A DNA stretch of 64,000 nt from Beijerinckiaceae bacterium (GTDB lineage Bacteria; Pseudomonadota; Alphaproteobacteria; Rhizobiales; Beijerinckiaceae). Of the stretch, positions 1-7,226 are shown piece by piece; positions within the stretch are counted from its first letter, which is position 1; the number at the start of each line of letters is the position of its first letter. The position numbers were made by a program, and so were the translations under genes. The notes below the pieces were generated by a model. That model did not search any database, was not told the DNA's origin, and worked only from the letters and a program-made list of their open reading frames with translations. Location of the stretch: positions 186,001-250,000 of the forward strand of contig JAPZTO010000003.1 in assembly GCA_027532775.1 (NCBI GenBank). The letters run 5' to 3'.

Positions 1-481
1 ATTGTCATTTAAATTAAAATTAAATGATTTTGCGGGCCGTATGAAAGAATTCTTAGATGACTGCTGTATATTTTTCAATAAAAATTGGGAAATGTATGAT
101 AAAGTCATTTATGATAACATAAATAGATTTTTTGAAGGCGTTGCTGCCCTTGGGTCGATATTTGGTGAAAAATCTATCGCTCGTAAAAGAAATTCAAAAT
201 TATTCAATAGATCAATATTTGATACTTTAATATATTATGCAATGGATCGGAATGTTTCTGCGGCGATGTTGAATGCGCCGGATGCCGTGAGGAAGGCATA
301 CGAAGCGCTTTTGGACGTTGAGGCATTCAAGGCTGCGATAGAGAGCGACACTGCGGGTATTCCCCACACCGCAATTCGTTTCCGGATTTGGGGACAAATG
401 CTGGCCGAGGCGATTGGTGAAGAGGTCAGGATACCTCAGCTTGCAGAAAATCAGGATCGCCAGTTACGGTTCTTGACCTAA
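1..481 (+). CDS. C-terminal part of a probable DUF262 (GmrSD-like) protein, cut by the window edge
   Basis: The frame is open at the left edge, so only the last roughly 160 residues are seen; the TTG at base 2 is probably not the true start. The visible part has the pattern I associate with the C-terminal half of DUF262 proteins: a segment LFNRSIFDTLIYY followed by a short helical stretch and a closing IRFRIWG block. DUF262 proteins are ParB-like NTPase/nuclease family members, related to the GmrS half of the type IV enzyme GmrSD. The gene is very AT-rich at its 5' end, unlike almost everything else in the window. It stops 6 bases before a HEPN-domain gene, a pairing I recall from DUF262 loci. 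The family call is from pattern recognition and is moderate at best. Confidence 0.5.
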   Translation, partial: LSFKLKLNDFAGRMKEFLDDCCIFFNKNWEMYDKVIYDNINRFFEGVAALGSIFGEKSIARKRNSKLFNRSIFDTLIYYAMDRNVSAAMLNAPDAVRKAYEALLDVEAFKAAIESDTAGIPHTAIRFRIWGQMLAEAIGEEVRIPQLAENQDRQLRFLT

Positions 482-487
482 GTTGCC

Positions 488-1144
488 ATGCCCTCCAAAC
501 GCTATCAGCAAATGAAGTCAGAGCTTAGGCGCCTACAAGGTGCGCTTGCGTTTCGGATAAGGGCAGGAAGCGCGTTTACCTTGACACCACAATTAAGCAT
601 TCGCGCACTCGCTTATAGAGTGCTAGCCCATGCAGAGATTGAACAATTCCTTGAGGATAGAGTAATAGAGATTGTTATGTCTACGGATAAGGCCTTCAAA
701 AATAGAAGGTTTGTATCAGAAACAACAATCTGTCTTCTGAATTACAGCCAAATCACGCTCTCAAAAGTTCCAGAATCTCTATCTCCACCTCCGGGAAAGA
801 GCCAAAATGATTGGAACGCTGTAATCTTTCCTGACAGCAACTTTTTTAAAGCAGTCAGCACTTATGTAAATCGCGTTAGAAACCAAAACCATGGGGTAAA
901 AGAGGAAAATGTCCTTTCCATGCTGCTCCCGATTGGATTTAGCGCTACAGACATCGATAGTCTGTTATTGATCGAGTTGAATGATTTCGGGAGAAAGAGA
1001 GGTGCGGCAGCGCATGCAGGCTTAGGCCAGCATGTTCGTGCCGGCGTAAATCCACTGGACGAAATCGCGCAAGTTCAGCGGATTCTTACCGGACTTCTCG
1101 ATGTCGATCGTAAGCTCAGCAAGATTCTTTCCCGATGTAGATAA
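488..1144 (+). CDS. HEPN-domain protein (RiboL-PSP/MAE_28990-like), probable nuclease partner
   Basis: This 218-residue protein has the hallmarks of a HEPN all-helical fold: an early helix AHAEIEQFLEDRVIEI (about residues 47-62) and a late RGAAAH motif (R171 to H176) that fits the HEPN R-x4-6-H ribonuclease signature. A second R-rich site, RNQNH, lies at residues 131-135. HEPN proteins are commonly RNases in toxin-antitoxin, abortive-infection and restriction loci. The gene starts 6 bases after the DUF262-like frame, so the two are probably co-transcribed and may work together in defence. Its base composition is AT-rich compared with the chromosome to the right. The exact subfamily is inferred; nuclease activity is predicted only from the motif. 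Confidence 0.6.
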   Translation: MPSKRYQQMKSELRRLQGALAFRIRAGSAFTLTPQLSIRALAYRVLAHAEIEQFLEDRVIEIVMSTDKAFKNRRFVSETTICLLNYSQITLSKVPESLSPPPGKSQNDWNAVIFPDSNFFKAVSTYVNRVRNQNHGVKEENVLSMLLPIGFSATDIDSLLLIELNDFGRKRGAAAHAGLGQHVRAGVNPLDEIAQVQRILTGLLDVDRKLSKILSRCR

Positions 1145-2089
1145 AACGGTATGTACATTCCTACTTTGGAATTGCCTGTCTCAATGTCTTGTGTTTCGAC
1201 ATTGTAACTAGGCAAGTATTTTGTTGGCCTTTTTGTTGGCCGTTCTAAAAACCATAGTGATTTTTATCGATATAAAACAACAACATAGATCATTTTCGCG
1301 GTTCCCTCTTGCGCACCACTTCTCTCCTCTTGCGACCGAAACAGCCGACGAGATCAGCACCGTCTGAGGGTACCGTTTGCCCCGACACGTGAGCATAGGT
1401 CGCGAAGGCGTCCTGGCTGAACGGTTGACGCTCATAACGGACAGGGCAGGTAAACATTGGGGGTTCCCTGGTTTGACGGAGACAGCCCTGGACACCGGGG
1501 GCTCTTCGATGTTTCGGCCCGTGCCGAAGCCCTGGGGATCAACTTGGGGTGAGCGAGTGCTTATGGGAGATGGCGCCGATTTTCCCGGCGCGGCGCGCTG
1601 ATCGGTGGCCCTGTACGCGCCAGTATCCCTGCCGTGCTGATGGCGGGCCGTGCCCTGACCGCTTGAGCATGCGCAACCGAGGCCGGTGTCGCCGGCATCC
1701 ACGGCTTCGTCCCATCTGGACCGGCTTGCAGCAGGGCTCCGGCCCGTTGTCGGAGTGCCGCGCCGGCATCGCCTTTTTGCCTGGCGAGACCTGACGTCGC
1801 GAGGGCTATCGAGTCCTTGGTGGGGCTTGAAGTCCGTGCCGGGATGTCGCGTACATGCCCCTGGGCCCCGTGATCCATCCAAGCGAAGGCGCGGCGATTG
1901 ACGAGCGCCATCGGGCAACCTGTCCGGAAGTACCAGGTCTCCGTACGCAATGCCGGTTCTCAGGAAAGGCAGGCAGTCTCGACGGCTCGGGTTGCATTCC
2001 GGTGATGGTCTGGAACCACCGGCGCTCCGGCGCGTTTATGGGCCAACTGCCCTGGCAGATCCCCACCCCCGAATTGACCGGAAAAGATC
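1145..2089. other. Stretch without a convincing gene; composition changes from AT-rich to GC-rich
   Basis: Several short frames overlap here on both strands, but none has a recognisable domain, a good ribosome binding site or codon use like the real genes. The first 150 bases are AT-rich and the rest GC-rich, with the change near 1290. At 1219-1229 and 1231-1241 the 11-mer TTTTGTTGGCC occurs twice in direct orientation. I read this as the border zone of the island carrying the DUF262/HEPN pair, possibly with decayed gene remains. No tRNA or integrase is visible here. Confidence 0.5.
1219..1241. repeat. Short direct repeat of TTTTGTTGGCC
   Basis: Two copies of the 11-mer TTTTGTTGGCC start 12 bases apart, about 75 bases after the HEPN gene and just before the composition switches to GC-rich. 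It could be part of an attachment or recombinase site, but there is no second distant copy that I could recognise, so its meaning is open. Confidence 0.45.
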
Positions 2090-2980
2090 ATGCTGATCCG
2101 TTATGGCTATGCGATCGAGATTGACTGCCCCCAGCAGACCCCGCTGATCGTTCGGCTTGACGTTCACCCCGAATTCCGCCCCGACATCACGTCCGTCGAC
2201 CGGATGCTGGCCAGCGACGTCTTCTCCGGTGCTCCGGTTGCCATCGAGGCACCCTACGCTGACGGTTTTGGCAATGTCTGCCGTCGTCTTGTGTCTCCGG
2301 CCTCTCGCCTTCGCCTGGAGGCGCAAGGCGAGATCCGTCGTTGCGGACGTGAGGACGCGCGCTGCCCGGGCGCTTCCCAGCATCCGCCCGAACAGCTCCC
2401 GCCCGCGGTTCTGCCGTTTATCAATGGCTCGCGCTATTGCGAGACCGATCTTCTGATGCCCTTCGCCTGGGAGCGTTTCGGCAGCATTCCCAACGGCTGG
2501 GACCGTGTGGAGGCCATCACCGACTTCGTGCATCACCACATTCGGTTCGATTACCAAGAAGCGCGCAACACCCGCACCGCACTCAATGTGTTTGACGAGC
2601 GGGTGGGCGTGTGCCGGGATTTCACACACCTCGCGGTCGCACTCTGTCGCGCGCTGAACATCCCCGCGCGCTACTGTAACGGCTATCTCGGCGATATCGG
2701 TGTTCCGGCTGATCCGGCACCGATGGATTTCTCGGCCTGGTTCGAGGTCTATCTCTCCGGCCAATGGTGGACCTTCGATGCGCGCCACAATCGCCCCCGC
2801 ATTGGCCGCATCGTGATCGCGCGCGGTCTGGATGCCGCCGATGTGCCGATGATCTCCAGCTTCGGCCATCATTGGCTTGCCCGTTTCGAGATGTTCACGG
2901 AAGAGGTCGTTGCCCTCCCTGCCGCCATCACACCGCAGGCGTGGCGCGCCCGGCAGGCTACCGTCCCGGCCACAGCCTAA
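2090..2980 (+). CDS. Transglutaminase-like domain protein
   Basis: A 296-residue cytosolic protein of the bacterial transglutaminase-like (papain-fold) family. The nucleophile region is GVCRDFTHLA, and the downstream block DFSAWFEVYL then TFDARHN fits the region that carries the His and Asp of the triad. In this copy the usual His position of the H-A-W motif is a Ser (DFSAW), which I note but which may be normal for this subgroup. ATG at 2090 has a GGAAAAG ribosome site. A second, distinct transglutaminase-like gene is encoded at 6262-7158 on the other strand. Such proteins often sit in loci for peptide processing or ATP-grasp and alpha-E ligases, but no such partner is visible here. Confidence 0.8.
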   Translation: MLIRYGYAIEIDCPQQTPLIVRLDVHPEFRPDITSVDRMLASDVFSGAPVAIEAPYADGFGNVCRRLVSPASRLRLEAQGEIRRCGREDARCPGASQHPPEQLPPAVLPFINGSRYCETDLLMPFAWERFGSIPNGWDRVEAITDFVHHHIRFDYQEARNTRTALNVFDERVGVCRDFTHLAVALCRALNIPARYCNGYLGDIGVPADPAPMDFSAWFEVYLSGQWWTFDARHNRPRIGRIVIARGLDAADVPMISSFGHHWLARFEMFTEEVVALPAAITPQAWRARQATVPATA

Positions 2981-3122
2981 CCCAGCCCCAGGGCCCTGGC
3001 GTCATCCAAGGGGCAAGCGCGCAGGCGGGAAAGTTGGGATGCGCGTTGCCGGCTCGACCGGCGGCGCGCGCTTGACCAGGTTGGCAATTCAGGAACCGAA
3101 CCCCATCTCTTGCGTTGTCGCC

Positions 3123-4088
3123 ATGATGAGCCCCACAGAGCACCTGACTGTCCCTGATCCCGACACAGCCGCAGCGCCGTCCCGCCTGTGTGTGAAGGTT
3201 GTGGCTAATGCGCGCTCCGGCACCGTCCTCGCGAAGGGTGCCGCCGCGTTTGCCGCGGAGGTCACGCGCGCGTTCGAAGCAGCGGGCGCCAGCGTCGAAG
3301 TCTGCCTCGTGGAGGGAGAGCATGTCGCCGCCGCCGTCGCGGAGTCGATTGCCTCGCCCGACCAGCGCGTGGTGATTGCCGGAGGCGACGGCACGCTGAT
3401 GCGCCTTCTTCCCATCCTGTCGAAAGCAGAAAGGCCGATCGGGCTTTTGCCGCTCGGAACGGTCAATCTCCTCGGCAAGGATCTCGGCTTCACCGGTGAC
3501 GTCGACCACGATGTGGCTCTCGCAATCGGAACGCATGTGCGGCGGGTCAATCTCGCCCGTGCCGGCTCGGTCCTGTTCCATTCGAACATGGGCCTAGGCA
3601 TTCTCGGGCGCATGGCGTTCGAGCGGGAAGAGGCGCGCCGCCGCCTTCCTTTCAGCCGTATCCTGAGCTTTTTCTGGGCTGCCACGCGCACCCTCATGCT
3701 GGCCCGGACCTTGCCGATCATGATGGAGGTGGACAATGCGGAGCGGCATTTCCATGCCGATGCCATTCTCGTCACCAACAACGCGTTCGACGACGAGACA
3801 TTGCGCAGACCGGAACTCGATCAGGAACTGCTGGAGGTGCATATCGTCACGGCGCCGCGCATCCAGGATCGGCTTGCGCTCGCTCTGGCGATCCTGCGCG
3901 GCCGCTGGCGCAGCCATGCCGCACTTAGGACGGTACGATGCCGTTCGTTGCGATTGGAACGGAAAGGGCGGAGGCGGACACGGGTCGCGGTCGATGGCGA
4001 GCTGCTGAGGTTCCGTGGCATGATCGATGTTCGTTGTACGGATGAGTTCGTGGAGATTTTCGGCGCACCCCCGGATAAACCGGCATGA
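3123..4088 (+). CDS. Diacylglycerol-kinase family lipid kinase (DAGK catalytic domain)
   Basis: The protein, about 321 residues from ATG 3123 (or the adjacent ATG 3126), carries the DAGK/YegS-type phosphate-binding loop VVIAGGDGTLM (near residue 86) followed by IGLLPLGTVNLLGKDLG, the family's glycine-rich continuation. It would phosphorylate a lipid such as diacylglycerol, using ATP. The open frame extends upstream to 2877, but that part has no similarity and overlaps the preceding gene, so the start near 3123 is preferred. The stop overlaps the start of the next gene (ATGA at 4085-4088). A lipid kinase translationally coupled to a PAP2 phosphatase suggests joint work on phospholipid turnover. 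Confidence 0.85.
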   Translation: MMSPTEHLTVPDPDTAAAPSRLCVKVVANARSGTVLAKGAAAFAAEVTRAFEAAGASVEVCLVEGEHVAAAVAESIASPDQRVVIAGGDGTLMRLLPILSKAERPIGLLPLGTVNLLGKDLGFTGDVDHDVALAIGTHVRRVNLARAGSVLFHSNMGLGILGRMAFEREEARRRLPFSRILSFFWAATRTLMLARTLPIMMEVDNAERHFHADAILVTNNAFDDETLRRPELDQELLEVHIVTAPRIQDRLALALAILRGRWRSHAALRTVRCRSLRLERKGRRRTRVAVDGELLRFRGMIDVRCTDEFVEIFGAPPDKPA

Positions 4089-4759
4089 CCGGCCCGAAGC
4101 GCAACGAACCCGGCATTGGTCCTGACCGGTTCGCCCCGCTGATGGTCATAGCGCTGACCCTTGGCCTTGCGATCGCTTTCGCGGTCGTGGCCGGGATCAC
4201 CGACCCGGTCGACCGGGTCGTCGCACGGCTCTTCAGCGAGGGGAATATCGGTCTCGAGGATCCGCGATTAAGGGAGGCCCTGCGGGATTTCACGGCCCTG
4301 GGCAGCTTTGCCGTGCTGGGATTTGCCGTGTTCGCGGCCTCGCTTTTTCTCCTGGTTGCCGGCCTGCGCAGCCTCGCGGCGATCATCCTTGTCAGCAGCC
4401 TTTCGGCGGCCGGGGTCAGCACGGGGCTGAAGCATTGGCTCGGCCGGTCACGGCCAGATTTCGCCGAACCCGGAATCGCCACCTTCACTGCAAGCTTCCC
4501 GAGCGGACATGCCTTCCTGTCGATGTGCGTCTTTGTCAGCATCGGTGGATTTCTGGCCATGGCCGCCCGTCGCAGGAGAGAGAAAACCGTCATCCTCGGA
4601 CTGGCCCTGTTTCTTACGCTGGCCATCGGGGCAAGCCGGGTCATGCTCGGCGTGCACTGGCTCACCGATGTCCTCGCCGGCTGGTGCTTTGGCTTGGCCT
4701 GGGCGACAGGAACGATTGTTGTTGGCCACCGCATTGCCAAAGGCCGGAAGGCAGTCTGA
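4085..4759 (+). CDS. PAP2-family membrane phosphatase
   Basis: A 224-residue membrane protein with the three PAP2 signature motifs in order: K-H-W-L-G-R-S-R-P, then SFPSGHAF, then SRVMLGVHWLTDV, which supplies the catalytic His of the third motif. Five or six hydrophobic segments surround them. The family removes phosphate from lipid phosphates such as phosphatidic acid or undecaprenyl pyrophosphate at the membrane. It overlaps the upstream lipid kinase by 4 bases, so the two form an operon whose products act on opposite directions of lipid phosphorylation. Confidence 0.88.
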   Translation: MTGPKRNEPGIGPDRFAPLMVIALTLGLAIAFAVVAGITDPVDRVVARLFSEGNIGLEDPRLREALRDFTALGSFAVLGFAVFAASLFLLVAGLRSLAAIILVSSLSAAGVSTGLKHWLGRSRPDFAEPGIATFTASFPSGHAFLSMCVFVSIGGFLAMAARRRREKTVILGLALFLTLAIGASRVMLGVHWLTDVLAGWCFGLAWATGTIVVGHRIAKGRKAV

Positions 4760-4847
4760 AGCCCTCATTCTCCGTCGCTCGCCAGAGAGCCGGATCACGA
4801 AGATGCGCTCGGGACACGCATGGCCATTCCCGAAGCCTGCATCCCGG

Positions 4848-4896
4848 CAAGCAAAAGGCGGGTGCGCTGAACCACAGCGCCCCGCCCGTTTGCTTG
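4848..4896. terminator. Bidirectional terminator hairpin between the PAP2 gene and the DUF892 gene
   Basis: A long inverted repeat with arms CAAGCAAAAGGCGGGTGCGCTG and a near-complementary right arm ending in CCCGTTTGCTTG encloses a 5-base loop. It lies between two converging genes and carries A-rich and T-rich ends on both sides, as expected for a terminator that works both ways. Confidence 0.75.
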
Positions 4897-4913
4897 GTGT
4901 TGAAAGCAGGTTG

Positions 4914-5405
4914 TTACGCAGCCTTCGCGCGTGATGGTTTGTTGATCTCCGCCACGGCAATGCCGGTCAGCTTGCTGTTGCAAGCCTTCTCCATGTCGAG
5001 AATCTCGCTGATCATCGCTGCAGGCTCATTGAGATCCAGCGCCTTGGCCCATTCTCGGAGAGTCCCGTAGCGCGCGATCTCGTAATGCTCGACCGCTTGG
5101 GCAAGGGCCAGCAGGGAAGCATCGAGAGCGATCCCTGAGCCTTCGGCAAGGATCGTGCCACCTTCCTTGATCAGCCCTTCGATCGCGTCGCATTTCTCGC
5201 CTTTGACCTCGAAACCGCAGGCTGCGAACACGTCCTTGAGGATTTTGATCTGCTTTTTGGTTTCCGCAAGATGGTCGCGGAAAGCCGACTTCAATGCAGC
5301 GCTGCCGGCAGCTTCAGCCATTTCCGGGAGCGCTTTCACCAGCGCGTTTTCAGCGTAATATACATCGTTCAATAGATGCTCAAAGGCATCCTTAAGCGTT
5401 TTCAT
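4914..5405 (-). CDS. DUF892 (YciE/YciF-like) ferritin-like protein
   Basis: A 163-residue helical protein with the YciF/YciE pattern: an N-terminal helix KTLKDAFEHLLNDVYYAENA and a later HYEIARYGTL block carrying the glutamate and histidine residues of a ferritin-like di-metal centre. Family members are stress-induced four-helix bundle proteins with unclear substrates. The ATG has a strong AAAGGAGA ribosome site. The upstream 80 bases are AT-rich and hold the promoter, though I could not identify a clear sigma-factor consensus. It stands alone and is transcribed leftwards. Confidence 0.9.
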   Translation of the reverse strand: MKTLKDAFEHLLNDVYYAENALVKALPEMAEAAGSAALKSAFRDHLAETKKQIKILKDVFAACGFEVKGEKCDAIEGLIKEGGTILAEGSGIALDASLLALAQAVEHYEIARYGTLREWAKALDLNEPAAMISEILDMEKACNSKLTGIAVAEINKPSRAKAA

Positions 5406-5487
5406 GGTATTCTCCTTTGATTTTCGATTGAGGAAGACAATTTCCTCTCAAAATTAAAAATTTTCTGGGTCAAAAACTTTCTTTTAT

Positions 5488-5880
5488 TCAATAATCCATT
5501 GAATGGAAACGCAGAGATGCGTTTTTCGTTCCCAAATCCGACGCAGAACTGATCAATCGAGGAAAAATGGCTCCGCCAGGCGCATCTTGCACGCATGCCA
5601 GGGTGGGAGATCGCCGCGGGCGCAGGGTGGCCAGACATCCGATCAGGTTCTGTCGGGAATGCGGCTTCGCGAGCATCCGAACGCGCCCGAGCAGGGCGGG
5701 CGCCGAAAAAACAGGATCGGCATTGAGCAGCACCACCGGGATGCCGGCCTCAAAATATCGGGTCGCCACGCAGGATAGGCCCTGATCGGCAAACCGGGAA
5801 TCGATAATCGCCACAGCCAGCCGGCCCCGTTCGAGCAGTTCGATCGCCTTCGCTTCCGACGCAGCGACCAGTTCTTTGGC
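5488..5880 (-). pseudogene. Remnant of a response-regulator receiver domain
   Basis: Read leftwards, the frame encodes AIELLERGRLAVAIIDSRFA and continues as EAGIPVVLLNADP and VRMLAKPHSRQNLIGCL. This is the middle and end of a receiver domain: IIDSRF around the phosphoacceptor aspartate, then the KP of the switch region. The N-terminal part with the acidic pair is missing and no good start codon exists (a GTG at 5814 lies inside the domain). Homology stops near 5880, where it abuts a fragment of an unrelated gene on the other strand. I call it a truncated gene; expression as a partial protein cannot be excluded. Confidence 0.6.
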
Positions 5881-6216
5881 GGCATTGACGGAGAGCCCGA
5901 GGCCATTGCCGAACTCCGCAAGCGAGGCGAGTACAAGGCCACCGTGAGCCTCTCAGCGCCGATTTTTGCCTATGCAATGGCGCAGCAGGCCGCAGATTGG
6001 CTGGAGGGGCGGAGCATCCCCCAGGCGATGGATATCCTGCCGCGGCTGATCACGGCAGAGACGCTGCCCCAGTTCGAGCGGGACGAAACAGACCCCGCCG
6101 CGGTTTATGCCGACCGCGCCCGGAGGCAGAGCTACCTGCGCATGTATGGCAACATCTGCCATGCGAACCGGAAGCGCTTCCTCAATTTTCCCTGGTCCTC
6201 GGAACGGCAGCCCTGA
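5881..6216 (+). pseudogene. 3' remnant of a sugar ABC-transporter substrate-binding protein
   Basis: From 5881 the + frame reads GIDGEPEAIAELRKRGEYKA and then FAYAMAQQAADWLEG, IPQAMDILPRLIT and a closing SYLRMYGNICHANRKRFLNF block. This is the C-terminal third of a periplasmic sugar-binding protein (PBP1 fold). Everything upstream of 5881 is unrelated in this frame, so about two thirds of the gene is gone. The GTG at 5944 lies inside the fold and is not a real start. Together with the receiver fragment on the other strand it marks a deletion or rearrangement junction. Confidence 0.65.
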
Positions 6217-6261
6217 GCGTCAATGCCCTCAGCCAAGCCGGTCGCCCCGACTGTCCGGCGA

Positions 6262-7158
6262 TCAGGCCGCAATCGGCGGGGCGGCCATTCCCTGCCGCGC
6301 CTCGACGGCTAGCTTGACGACGGGAGAGACCCTCTGCGGCAGGCCGAAGAATGTCCCGCTGACCGGCACGGCCTCGTCCGGCGTCCGCGTCACCGCGACC
6401 CGCACGAGGCTGCAATCGCCGACCAGCCGGTTGGTCGGATCGAACTCGACCCACCCGTCGCCTGGAAGATAGGCCTCGGCCCAGGCATGGGTATGTTGGT
6501 CCGGGCCTAGATCGGCAGGATGTCCCGGATCCGGTGCATGAAGATACCCGGTCACGAAGCGTGCTGCATAGCCCAGCTGCCGGGCAGCTGCGATGAACAG
6601 CCACGCCATGTCGCGGCAGGCGCCGCTGGCAAGCTCCATTGTCCGGCGGGGCGCTTGCGTGCCTTCCTCCATCCTCATCTGGTAGCGGATCGTCTCGTGA
6701 ATGCGATCGGACACTGCCGTCAGGGGGTGTTGGGTCAGCGGGTTGGAATGCAGCACGGCGTCAAGGGCAAAATCGCCCGGAGCTGGATCGACGGCATCCG
6801 CATCGGGCTGCATGAAGGAAGCGAGAGCCACGCGCTCATCGTCCGAATAGGCAACCGAACAGCCCGGCTTCCACGGCGCAAGGCCGGGCGTGGCGCGGCG
6901 GGATTGCCATCGCTCGATCAGGAGCGTGCTTTCAATGGTCAGGCTGGAGACCGCCTCGGAGCCAAAATCCAGCTTGCAGACGGGATTGCCATACGGGTCA
7001 TGCAACCAGCTGGTCGCCGCGACCGGCTCTACCAGAAGGCCTGAATCGAGAATGCGGAGATCGAAGCTGTCCCGCGGGCGGATCCGAAGGCGGTGTTCGC
7101 CAAGCTGGACCGGGCTGAGGAAGCGATAGGTTGTCTTGTGCCGGATCTCGATGATCAT
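6262..7158 (-). CDS. Transglutaminase-like protein with bacterial N-terminal TG domain
   Basis: A 298-residue protein starting MIIEIRHKTTYRF, typical of transglutaminase-like proteins with an N-terminal beta domain that precedes the papain-like core. The catalytic triad is visible: Cys in SGACRDMAW, His in HTHAWAEAYLP and Asp in VEFDPTN. No signal peptide is seen, so a cytosolic protein is expected. It differs from the paralogue at 2090-2980 in sequence and motif spacing. Proteins of this group may act as peptidases or amidases; the substrate is unknown. It lies just downstream of the ABC exporter gene and may share its transcript. Confidence 0.85.
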   Translation of the reverse strand: MIIEIRHKTTYRFLSPVQLGEHRLRIRPRDSFDLRILDSGLLVEPVAATSWLHDPYGNPVCKLDFGSEAVSSLTIESTLLIERWQSRRATPGLAPWKPGCSVAYSDDERVALASFMQPDADAVDPAPGDFALDAVLHSNPLTQHPLTAVSDRIHETIRYQMRMEEGTQAPRRTMELASGACRDMAWLFIAAARQLGYAARFVTGYLHAPDPGHPADLGPDQHTHAWAEAYLPGDGWVEFDPTNRLVGDCSLVRVAVTRTPDEAVPVSGTFFGLPQRVSPVVKLAVEARQGMAAPPIAA

Positions 7159-7226
7159 GGTCTCGTTTTCCCGATATGCCTTGTTGCCGCAACGATGCGG
7201 CCTAGAGCGGAGAACGGGCCGCCCGA

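Noticed and set aside
1208-1918. 236-codon minus-strand frame in the gene-free stretch
   Set aside because: No domain, no ribosome site, and the composition is rich in Arg, Pro and Ser as in shadow frames.
5944-6216. Independent 90-codon gene starting at GTG 5944
   Set aside because: Homology to the sugar-binding protein starts upstream of the GTG and the fold is incomplete, so a remnant is more likely.
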